From Albula goreensis (Eukaryota > Chordata > Actinopteri > Albuliformes > Albulidae): a stretch of DNA of 64,000 bases. Each line of letters opens with the position of its first letter. Position 1 is the first letter of the stretch. The stretch lies in NCBI GenBank assembly GCA_022829145.1, contig CM040747.1, positions 41,596,613 through 41,660,612 on the forward strand. Reading direction: 5' to 3'. The position numbers and the translations under genes are program-made. The notes under the pieces were generated by a model, which made no database searches, was not told the DNA's origin, and was given only the letters and a program-made list of their open reading frames with translations. Positions 11,650 to 22,500 of the stretch are shown one piece after another.

Positions 11650-12590
11650 TGGCTATAGACAACTTGCACAGAAAGTTTATATATATATTTCTAAATTCCT
11701 CTGTATTGAGTCATAACTGCCTCTGATTATAGATGTACCTTAGTAGAATGCTATGTACCTGCATGCAGGAACCTGTGTGACCAAAACAGCAAATAAAGAC
11801 AAGAGCTCATGGGAGGAGCCATGGAGTTTGCTCCTCCCTCCACCTCCCCCGGCACCCACGCCTGGGATCCATCTCCCCAGACAGACTGCACCCCTTTTCA
11901 TGAGGGGTCCAGGCCTCAGACCACCAGGGGGCACCCCTGTAAGGCACTTGGTGTGTAGCCTTCCCCTACTGCTAGGCATAGCAGCTCCCTCAGGAAGCCC
12001 AGAGGGCAGGACACTACATCCTCCCAGGTCACTCTCCAGCTGTCCCAGGGTGCCCAGGCTATAGAGGCTGCCAGACTATGGCGCTCTGCCTTGGGCCTGG
12101 CCTTGGCCTTCATGCAGCCTCTGGATGGCATTGGGTGGGTAGGAAAGAAAAGAAAAAAATCCTCAGGGGAAAACAAAAAGGGAAAAACAAAACCCCTCCA
12201 CTCACACACCAGGGACTATGCCTGCACTGTCCACCAATGTGGTGGCCACTGGGCCGGGTGGTTTGTGAAAGAGGAAACACAGCAAAAGTTCATCAAAAAG
12301 GGGCCAAAGGCCTGTTCGTGAGGCTGTTGCTGTTCAAGTTCCTGCATTCTCTCCAGGCTGAAGGAGGGAATTGGAACTGACAGCAATCTCATGGGAGGAG
12401 CCCTCAACCTCTCCTGGCCACATAGTCAGAGCCAAATACAGCCATACATCATGAAGTTAATAAAGTGCTTCACTACAAACCTGTCATAAATTTTACATAC
12501 ATTATCATCCCGGGCTGCGTTTGAATAGTCTTTTTTTGCTTAGGAAGGTTCCTAACTGAGTGAAATGACCCAGAAGTATCCAAGTGGACA
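11650..12590. repeat. Left-arm-specific insertion with rearranged LTR-related pieces
   Basis: This ~0.9-kb, GC-richer block is absent from the right arm, which passes from about 51900 to 52010 across the site. 11805-11850 matches the CTCCCTCCACCTCCCCCGGC end of the LTR-like family, and 12236-12427 is a diverged partner in the same orientation (GCCGGGTGG to AAAGGCC, then CTCCAGGCTGA). Between them is a GC-rich stretch with no recognised protein. It may be a decayed LTR-internal-LTR insertion. Confidence 0.45.
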
Positions 12591-12599
12591 AAATACCAT

Positions 12600-12960
12600 T
12601 ACCCTAGTTTGTACAAAGATGTAGTCTGAAGAGGGGAGTCTTCAGTCTGTGTCAGAACATGGCCAATGATTCTGCTGTCCTGATCACAGTGGGGGGTTCA
12701 TTCCACCACTGGGGGGCAGTGCAGACAGGCATCATGACTGGGAGGTGTGACTGTGCAGGGAGGGGGCAGTTAGTCATGGTGTGGTAGCAGAACCGGGAGA
12801 TCTGATGGGGTGTAGGGTTTGAAGATTGACAGGAGGTACGGTGGAGCAGTTCCATTCATTGCCCTGTAGGCGAGCACCAAAGTTTTACACTTCTAGAGGT
12901 AGCCAGTGAAGTGAGATGAGGAGGGGGTGTGACATGGTAATACAGATATACCCAGTTACC
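12600..12960 (-). mobile_element. L2-like LINE 3' fragment (left arm)
   Basis: On the minus strand, in shifting frames, the block gives the typical C-terminal end of L2/Rex1-type reverse transcriptase: LISLHWLPLE, AYRAVNGTAPPYL and KPYTPS. The mirror copy at 51290-51893 keeps the 3' tail; the left one has lost it to the insertion at 11650-12590. Confidence 0.7.
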
Positions 12961-13368
12961 CTGTGATTATGATTATCAGTGTTGGGTCCAATAACACAGA
13001 GGGCTTAAGTCTATTATGACCAGAGTCTAGAGGTGTTAAAGTACCTGATGATAAAACCCCACAGTAAATGCACCTGTATCTCTCAGCTACCACCCTCTCA
13101 CCCTCTGCCATTCTGACTGTAGTGCCATTTATCATGCAATAATACACATGATATATTATACATTACTGTATATATTCTATAACATAGAAAAAAGACACTA
13201 TGTATGTGTGTATGTTTGGTGTGTTTGTGTTTATTCAGAGCTACGATATAGAAACTACATGTTACATGTTGTACATTTGTCTGTGTGTTTTAATTCATTA
13301 TAACTATGCAGGATGTTTTTGTGTTTATCTCTGTTTATTCAGTATGTTGTTATTTTGTGTGGTTACAG

Positions 13369-13501
13369 GTCTGTTGATCTGGGTCAGAACCCTCTCATGG
13401 TCCAACCTGTACTGATATATTCCAGACTCCTTGGTTTCTAAAATGAGTGTCTCTAAGGACCCAGAGACCAGCACTGGAACCTCCAGCCCTGACAGCAAGA
13501 G
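13369..13501 (+). CDS. NLR exon 1 (5' UTR end plus first coding exon)
   Basis: A GTGGTTACAG acceptor ends at 13368, so this exon probably follows an upstream non-coding exon that I cannot place. ATG at 13443 in context AAAATGA starts [14 protein letters not shown], and the exon ends ...AAG AG before the GT at 13502 (phase 2). This Ser/Thr-rich start is characteristic of the first exon of fish NLRC3-like genes. A copy with the same length and start lies on the minus strand of the right arm (50721-50779). Confidence 0.85.
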
Positions 13502-16500
13502 GTATACATTCTTTAATCAGATATATAATTATATAAAACGATTAATTAGGAATAAAACATTGAATTTTGTATGTATTATATCTGCAGTGCATAATAGGTA
13601 GGCATATACTATATGTCACCCATTCTTAAGAACTGGGACAAGCCATATCCAACCAGAAAAGCTTGATTAATTATTGCTTAAAAAAACAAATTGAATACAA
13701 TTTAGTGGTAAAAATTGCAATTTGTGTTTTATACACAGAATAGATCTAAAATTTTTGAAGTTCCTTAATTTTTTTAACCTCTAAACCAGAAAATACATTT
13801 GTCAGAGACAAGATTTCACAATCAGAAGTATAATCTGTATTAAAAGCCTTTAAATTTGGAAACTGGCTATATCTATTGATAACATGCTTCTGAAAATTTA
13901 CTCTTATAATACTTTGGTTTAAAATTCCTTAGACCTTAAAAAAATTATTTTACAGGGAAGTATGAATTAATTTAATTTGGTGCTTTATCATCTTTTAAAT
14001 AGTGTACACGAGAAACGATTACAGACTTTTCTTGAAATCTTCATTGTAGGAACTACTTTTTGGCAAATGGTTGGATTTGAAATACATTCCACCTGCATTT
14101 GATGTTCACTAAAACTTGAACTAATGTTCTCAAATTTGCAAGTAAATTTGCATGAGTAAATATGCACAAGTGAAAGGAAGAATCTGTTCTTCTATTTGTT
14201 TTGACTGAGAGCTGCTGTCTCCATGTGCTGTGAGTTAGCTTGACATATTTGACAAAAGCTAAAATAAAATGAAGGTTTGCAATTTTGAAACTTCACCACT
14301 TTCCGTTGATGTAGAAATCAGTTTTTTTACTTTACACAAAAAAACATTTCAAAACTCAAAAGAAGACGAAAAAAATGATCCTGACAGGATTAAATACCGA
14401 CCACTGTTGCTGAGACAGAATGTGGCTTCACAAGGCAACAGTAAATAAAGATATAATAGAAAGGGCTTGCTTTCCATATCGAGGTAGGAGTGAATAAAGA
14501 ACTTGGCCATTATATCAATGAAATAGTAAATTTATAATAAACCTGCAAGTTAATCCATTTGGAATCCCTCTCTCCATGTGCTGTGAGTTAGAGCTGCAGT
14601 AAGAGGATGAGGTTAACTGGAAGCTCTGTCTCCATGTGCTGTGAGTTAGAGCTGCAGTAAGTGGATGAGGTTATCTGGAAGCTCAGTCTCCATGTGCTGT
14701 GAGTTAGAGCTACAGTAAGAGGATTAGGTTAAATGGAAGCTCTGTCTCCATGTGCTGTGAGTCAGAGCTGCAGTAAGAGGATGAGGTTAACTGGAAAATC
14801 TGTCTCCTTGTGCTTTTCACAGGGTCCTGGTGGAGAGAGCAGGGTCACCTTTAACCAGCTGTCTGTCAGTGAAGAGTGACAGGTCAATGGAACAACCATT
14901 CACATTAAGAGGAGAATCCCCAGCTGATCCAAGGTAAACAGGTTCATATTTACACTGCGGTTTCATAATTCCTCACCCTTACAGAGGATGACGTTAACTG
15001 GAGGTTCAGTCACTTATTTAACTGCATAATAAAATATGATATTCACTCCATCTGCTGTGAGTTAGAACTGCAGTAAGAGGATGAGGTTAACTGGAAGCGT
15101 AGTCTCCATGTGCTGTGAGTTAGAGCTAAAGTAAGATGATGAAGTTAACTGGAAGCTCTTCCTCCATGTACTGTGAGTTAGAGCTGCAGGAAGAGAATGA
15201 GTTTAACTGGAAGCTCTGTCTCCATGTGCTGTGAGTTAGAGCTGCAGTAAGAGGATGAAGTTAACTGGAAGCTCTGTCTCCATTTGTTGTGAGTTAGAGC
15301 TGCAGTAAGAGGATGAGGTTAACTGGAAGCTCTGTCTCCATTTGTTGTGAGTTAGAGCTGCAGTAAGAGGATGAGGTTAACTGGAAGCTCTGTCTCCATT
15401 TGTTGTGAGTTAGAGCTGCAGTAAGAGGATGAGGTTAACTGGAAGCTCTGTCTCCATTTGTTGTGAGTTAGAGCTGCAGTAAGAGGATGAGGTTAACTGG
15501 AAGCTCTGTCTCCATGTGCTGTGAGATAGAGCAACAAGAAGAGGATGAGGTTAACTGGAAGCTCTGTCTCCATGTGCTGTGAGATAGATCTGCAGTAAGA
15601 GGATGAGGTTCACTGGAAGCTCTGTCTCCATGTGCTATGGGTTAGAGCTGCAGTAAGAGGATGAGGTTAACTGAGGCTCTGTTTTCATGTGTTATGAGTT
15701 AGAGCTGCAGTAAGAGGATGATGTTAACTGGAAGCTCTGTCTCCTTGTGCTTTTCACAGGGTCCTGGTGGAGAGAGCAGGGTCACCTGTACCCAGCTGTC
15801 TGTCAGTGAAGAGTGACAGGTCAATGGAACAACCATTCACATTAAGTGGAGAATCCCCAGCTGATCCAAGGTAAACAAGTTCATATTAGCACTGCGGTTT
15901 CATAATTCCTCACCCTTACAGAGGGTGAGGTTAACTGGAAGCTCAGTCTCCATGTGCTATGAGTTAGAGCTGCAGTAAGAGAATAAGTTTAACTGGAAGC
16001 TCTGTCTTCATGTGCTGTGAGTTAGAGCAACAGTAAGAGGATGAGTTTAACTGGAAGCTTTGTCTCCATGTGCTGTGAGATAGAACTGCAGTAAGAGGAT
16101 GATTCTAACTGGAAGCTCTGTCTCCATGTGCTGTGAGTTCGAACTGCAGGAAGAGGATGAGGTTAACTGGAAGCTCAGTTTCTATGTGCTGTGAGTTAGA
16201 GCTGCAGTAAGAGGATGAGGTTAATTGGAAGCTCAGTCTCCATGTGCTGTGAGTTAGAGCTGCAGTAAGAGGATGAGGTTAACTGGAAGCTCTGTCTCCA
16301 TTTGTTGTGAGTTTCAACTGCAGGAAGAGGATGAGGTTAACGAGAAGCTCTGTCTCCATGTGCTGCGAGTGAGAGCTACAGAAAGAGGACGAGATTAACT
16401 TGAAGCTCAGTGTCCATGTCCTGTGAGATAGAGCAACAGTAAAAGGATGAGGTTAACTGGAAGCTCTGTCTCCATTTGTTGTGAGTTTAAACTACAGGAA

Positions 16501-19500
16501 GAGGATGAGGTTAACGAGAAGCTCAGCCTCCATGTGCTGTGAGTTAGAGCTACAGTAAGAGGATGAGGTTAACTGGAAGCTCTGTCTGCATTTGTTGTCA
16601 GTTAGAGCTGCAGTAAGAGGATGAGGTTAACTGGAAGCTCTGTCTCCATGTGCCCTGAGTTAGAGCTACAGTAAGATGATGAAGTTAACTTGAAGCTCAG
16701 TCTCCATGTGCTGTGAGTTAGAGCTACAGGAAGATGGTGAAGTTAACTGGAAGCTCAGTCTCCATGTGCTGTGAGTTAGAGCAACAGAAAGAGGATGAGT
16801 TTAACTGGAAGCTCTATCTCCATGTGCTGTGAGTTAGAGCTGCAGTAAGAGGATGAGGTTAACTGGAAGCTCTGTCTCCATTTGTTGTGAGTTAGAGGTG
16901 CAGTAAGAGGATGAGGTTAACTGGAAGCTTAGTCTCCATGTGCCCTGAGTTAGAGCTACAGTAAGATGATGAAGTTAACTGGAAGCTCAGTCTCCATGTC
17001 CTGTGAGTTAGAGCTACAGTAAGATGATGAAGTTAACTGGAAGCTCAGTCTCCATGTGCTGTGAGTGAGAGCTGCAGTAAGATGATGAAGTTAACTGGAA
17101 GCTCTGTCTCAATGTGCTGTGAGTTAGAGCTACAGTAAGATGATGAAGTTAACTGGATGCTCAGTCTCCATGTGCTGTGAGTTAGAGCTACAGGAAGATG
17201 ATGAAGTTAACTGGAAGCTCTGTCTCCATGTGCTGTGAGTTAGAGCTGCAGTAAGAGGATGAGGTTATCTGGAAGCTCTGTCTCCATGTGCTGTGAGTTC
17301 GAACTGCAGGAAGAGGATGATGTTAACTGGAAGCTCTGTCTCCTTGTGCTTTTCACAGGGTCCTGGTGGAGAGAGCAGGGTCACCTGTACCCAGCTATCT
17401 GTCAGTGAAGAGTGACAGGTCAATGGAACAACCATTCACATTAAGTGGAGAATCCCCAGCTGATCCAAGGTAAACAGGTTCATATTAGCACTGCGGTTTC
17501 ATAATTCCTCACCCTTACAGAGGATGTTAACTGGAAGCTCTGTCTCCATGTGCTGTGAGTTAGAGCAACAGTAAGAGGATGAGGTTAACTGGAAGCTCTG
17601 TCTTCATGTGCTGTGAGTTAGAGCAACAGTAAGAGAATGAGGCTAACTGGAAGCTCTGTCTCCATGTGCTGTGAGTTAGAGCAACAGTAAGAGGATGAGG
17701 TTAACTGGAAGCTCTGTCTCCATGTGCTGTGAGATAGATCTGCAGTAAGAGGATGAGATTAACTGGAAGCTCTGTCTCCATGTGCTATGGGTTAGAGCTG
17801 CAGTAAGAGGATGAGGTTAACTGGAAGCTCTGTCTCCATGTGCTGTGAGTTAGAGCTGCAGTAAGAGGATGAGGTTAACTGGAAGCTCTGTCTCCATGTG
17901 CTGTGAGTTAGAGCAACAGTAAGAGGATGAGTTTAACTGGAAGCTCTGTCTCCATGTGCTGTGAGTTAGAGCTGCAGTAAGAGGATGAGGCTAACTGGAA
18001 GGTTTGTCTCCATTTGTTGTGAGTCAGAGCTGCAGTAAGAGGATAAGGTTAACTGGAAGCTCTGTCTCCATTTGTTGTGAGTTTAAACTGCAGGAAGAGG
18101 ATGAGGTTAACGAGAAGCTCTGTCTCCATGTGCTGTGAGTGAGAGCTGCAGTAAGAGGACGAGGTTAACTGGAAGCTCTGTCTCCATGTGCTGTGAGATA
18201 GAACTGCAGTAAGAGGATGATGTTAACTGGAAGCTCTGTCTCCATGTGCTGTGAGATAGAACTGCAGTAAGAGGATGATGTTAACTGGAAGCTCTGTCTC
18301 CATGTGCTGTGAGATAGAACTGCAGTAAGAGAATGATGTTAACTGGAAGCTCTGTCTCCATGTGCTGTGAGTTCGAACTGCAGGAAGAGGATGAGGCTAA
18401 CTGGGAGCTCTGTCTCCATTTGTTGTGAGTTAGAGCTGTTTTAAGAGGATAAGGTTATCTGGAAGCTCAGTCTCCATGTGCTGTGAGTTAGAGCTGCAGT
18501 AAGAGGATGAGGTTAACTGGAAACTCTGTCTCCATTTGTTGTGAGTTTAAACTGCAGGAAGAGGATGAGGTTAACGAGAAGCTCTGTCTCCATGTGCCGT
18601 GAGTTAGAGCTACAGTAAGAAGATGAGGTTAACTGGAAGCTCACAGAAATATGATATTCACTCCATGTGCTGTTAGTTAGAGCTGTAGTAAGAGGATTAG
18701 GTTAACTCGACACTCTGTCTCCATGTGCTGTGAGTGAGAGCGACAGTAAGAGGATGAGGTTAACTGGAAGCTCACAGAAATATGATATTCACTCCATGTG
18801 CTGTGAGTTAGAGCTGTAGTAAGAGGATTAGGTTAACTAGACACTCTGTCTCCATGTGCTGTGAGTGAGAGCTACAGTAAGAGGATGAGGTTAACTGGAA
18901 GCTCTGTCTTCCTGTGCTTTGAGTTAGAGCTGCAGTAAGAGGATGAGGTTAACTGGAAGCTCTGTCTCCATATGCTGTGAAGAAGAGCTACAGGAAGAGG
19001 ATGAGATTAACTGGAAGCTCTGTCTCCCTGTGCTGTGAGATAGAGCTGCAGTAAGAGGATGAGGTTAACTGGAAGCTCTTCCTCCATGTGCTGTGAGTTA
19101 GAGCTGCAGTAAGAGGATGAGGTTAACTGGAAGCTTTGTCTCCATTTCTTGTGAGTTAGACCTGCAATAAGAGGATGAGGTTAACTGGAAGCTTCGTCTC
19201 CATGTGCCCTGAGTTAGAGCTACAGTAAGATGATGAAGTTAATTGGAAGCTCAGTCTCCATGTGCTGTGAGTTAGAGCTACAGTAAGATGATGAAGTTAA
19301 CTGGAAGCTCAGTCTCCATGTGCTGTGAATTAGAGGTACAGTAAGATGATGAAGTTAACTGGAAGCTCTGTCTCCATGTGCTGTGAGTTAGAGCTGCAAT
19401 AAGATGATGAAGGTAACTGGAAGCTCAGTCTCCATGTGCTGTGAGTTAGAGCTACAGTAAGATGATGAAGTTAACTGGAAGCTCAGTCTCCATGTGCTGT

Positions 19501-22500
19501 GAGTTAGAGCAACAGTAAGATGATGAAGTTAACTGGAAGCTCTGTCTCCATGTGCTGTGAGTTCGAACTGCAGGAAGAGGATGATGTTAACTGGAAGCTC
19601 TGTCTACTTGTGCTTTTCACAGGGTCCTGGTGGAGAGAGCAAGGTCACCTGTACCCAGCTGTCTGTCAGGGAAGAGTGACAGGTCAATGGATCAACCATT
19701 CACATTAAGTGGAGAATCCCCAGCTGATCCAAGGTAAACAGGTTCATATTAGCACTGCGGTTTCATAATTCCTCACCCTTACAGAGGGTGAGGTTAACTG
19801 GAAGCTCAGTCTCCATGTGCTGTGAGTTAGAGCTGCAGTAAGAGAATAAGTTTAACTGGAAGCTCTGTCTCCATGTGCTGTGAGTTAGAGCAACAGTAAG
19901 AGGATGAGGTTAACTGGAAGCTCTGTCTTCATGTGCTGTGAGTTAGAGCAACAGTAAGAGAATGAGTTTAACTGGAAGCTCTGTCTCCATGTGCTGTGAG
20001 TTAGAGCAACAGTATGAGGATGAGGTTAACTGGAAGCTCTGTCTCCATGTGCTGTGAGATACAGCTGCAGGAAGAGGATGAGGCTAACTGGAAGCTCTGT
20101 CTCCATTTGTTGTGAGTCAGAGCTGCAGTAAGACGATCAGGTTAACTGGAAGCTCTGTTTTCATGTGTTATGAGTTAGAGCTGCAGTAAGAGGATGAGGT
20201 TAACTGGAAGCTTAGTCTCCATGTGCCCTGTGTTAGAGCTACAGGAAGATGATGAAGTTAATTGGAAGCTCAGTCTCCATGTGCTGTGAGTCAGAGCTAC
20301 AGTAAGATGATGAAGTTAACTGGAAGCTCAGTCTCCATGTGCTGTGAGTTATAGCTGCAATAAGATGATGAAGTTAACTGGAAGCTCAGTCTCCATGTGC
20401 TGTGATTTAGAGGTACAGTAAGATGATGAAGTTAACTGGAAGCTCAGTCTCCATGTGCTGTGAGTTATAGCTGCAATAAGATGATGAAGTTAACTGGAAG
20501 CTCAGTCTCCATGTGCTGTGAGTCAGAGCTACAGTAAGATGATGAAGTTAACTGGAAGCTCAGTCTCCATGTGCTGTGAGTTAGAGCTGCAATAAGATGA
20601 TGAAGTTAACTGGAAGCTCAGTCTCCATGTGCTGTGAGTTAGAGCTACAGTAAGATGATGAAGTTAACTGGAAGCTCTGTCTCCATGTGCAGTTGCTGCA
20701 GTAAGAGGATGTTAACTTGAGTTAGAGAACTGCATGATGTTAACTGGAAGAGGATGAGGTTAAGCTGTCTGTCAGGGAAGTGACAGGTCAATGGAACAAC
20801 CATTCACATTAAGTGGAGAATCCCCAGCTGTTTTGAGTTTACAGAGGGTGAGGAACTGTCTCCAGGAAGAGCAATGATGTTAACTGGAAGCTCCAGTCTC
20901 CATGTGCTGTGAGTTAGAGCCAGTAAGAGGTGTTAACTGCTCTGTCTTCAGTTAGAGCAACAGTAAGAGAATGAAGTTAACTGGAAGCTCTGTCTCCATG
21001 TGCTGTGAGTTAGGCAACAGTAAGAGGATGAGGTTAACTAACTGATAGAACTGCAGTAAGAGGATGATGTTAACAGCTCTTTCTCCATGTTCGAACTGCA
21101 GGAAGAGGATGTGGAGCTCTGTCTCCAGCTATGGGTTAGAGCTGCAGTAAGAGGATGAGGTTAACTGGAAGCTCTGTTTTCATGTGTTATGGGTTAGAGC
21201 TGCAGTAAGAGGATGAGGCTAACTGGAAGCTCTGTCTCCATTTGTTGTGAGTTAGAGCTGTAGTAAGAGGATAAGGTTAACTGGAAGCTCAGTCTCTATG
21301 TGCCGTGAGTTAGAGCTGCAGTAAGAGGATGAGGTTAATTGGAAGCTCAGTCTCCATGTGCTCTGAGTTAGAGCTGCAGTAAGAGGATGAGGTTAACTGG
21401 AAACTCTGTCTCCATTTGTTTTGAGTTTTAACTGCAGGAAGAGGATGAGGTTAACGAGAAGCTCTGTCTCCATGTGCTGTGAGTGAGAGCTACAGTATGA
21501 GGACTAGATTAACTGGAAGCTCAGTCTCCATGTCCTGTGAGAGCAACAGTAAGAAGATGAGGTTAACTAGAAGCTCTGTCTCCATGTGTTGTGAGTTTAA
21601 ACTGCAGGACGAGGATGAGGTTAACTAGACACTCTGTCTCCATGTGCTGTGAGTTAGAGCTGTTGTAAGAGGATGAGGTTAACTGGAAGCTCTGTCTTCA
21701 TGTGCTGTGAGTTAGAGCAACAGTAAGAGGATGAGGTTAACTGGAAGCTCTGTCTTCATGTGCTGTCAGTTAGAGCAACAGTAAGAGGATGAGGTTAACT
21801 GGAAACTCTGTCTCCATGTGCTGTGAGTTAGAACTGCAGGAAGAGGATGAGGTTAACTGGAAGCTCTGTCTCCATGTGCTGTGAGTGAGAGGTACTGGAA
21901 GAGGATGAGGTTAACTGGAAGCTCTGTCTCCATGTGCTGTGAGTTAGAGCTGCAGTAAGAGGATGAGGTTAACTGGAAGCTCTGTCTCCATGTGCTGTGA
22001 GTTCGAACTGCAGGAAGAGGATGAGGTTAACTGGAAGCTCTGTCTCCATGTGCTGTGAGTTAGAGCTGCAGTAAGAGGATGAGGTTAACTGGAAGCTCTG
22101 TCTCCATGTGCTGTGAGTTCGAACTGCAGGAAGAGGATGAGGTTAACTGGAAGCTCTGTCTCCATGTGCTGTGAGTTGGAGGCGCAGTAATTGTTTTTTA
22201 ATGTTGGAGATGAAAGTGCTTCCTTTTTTGTAGCCATATTTAATAAAATATTCAATTTAATAAAATAGGTATGTCCATTTAATAGGTTGCATTTCATAAA
22301 TGTGGACAGAACATTTTTGAATGTAAACAGCTGTTCCTTACTTTTAATTTTAAAAGGAAAATCGCTACATCCAAACTTTCTTATTCAATAGTCAACCAAC
22401 AAACAACCAAGTTCATTGTTTAGAAGGAATATGCTTAGTTTAACTGTTGGTGATGCGTTGAACTGTTTTGCAGTTTTCAACACCATTCACCAAATTGTCT

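Larger units (their letters stand above)
2456..14240. repeat. Left arm of ~12-kb inverted repeat
   Basis: The reverse complement of this block is found at about 50015-62337. Homology starts abruptly at CATTGCTGTTTCTGCACTGC (2456; partner near 62337) and runs to the first 58-bp minisatellite unit at about 14215 (partner near 50010-50040). A 60-base sample at 2521-2580 is identical to its partner; other stretches look nearer 85-90% by eye. Arm-specific insertions break collinearity: a TIR element at 10157-10648 and about 0.9 kb at 11650-12590 here, and blocks near 53.75-54.33 kb and 57.75-59.16 kb in the other arm. The arms face each other across about 36 kb holding most of the NLR gene. Confidence 0.93.
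14571..22185 (+). repeat. 58-bp minisatellite filling the NLR intron
   Basis: Tandem 58-bp units of the type CTGTCTCCATGTGCTGTGAG followed by TTAGAGCTGCAGTAAGAGGA and TGAGGTTAACTGGAAGCT, on the order of 120 copies, interrupted only by four exons. Two subtypes alternate in blocks: 'taagaggatgaggtt...agctctg' and 'taagatgatgaagtt...agctcag'. The second is concentrated at 16660-17220, 19190-19560 and 20220-20690. The unit resembles the 3' splice site of the embedded exon: 'aactggaagctctgtctcc' runs straight into TTGTGCTTTTCACAG at each exon. Three reverse-complement units remain at 49835-50015. Confidence 0.96.

Noticed and set aside
11740-12380. Open frames of about 100 residues on both strands
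   Set aside because: They lie in the GC-rich, left-arm-specific repeat block, are not preserved in the other arm and have no family motif.
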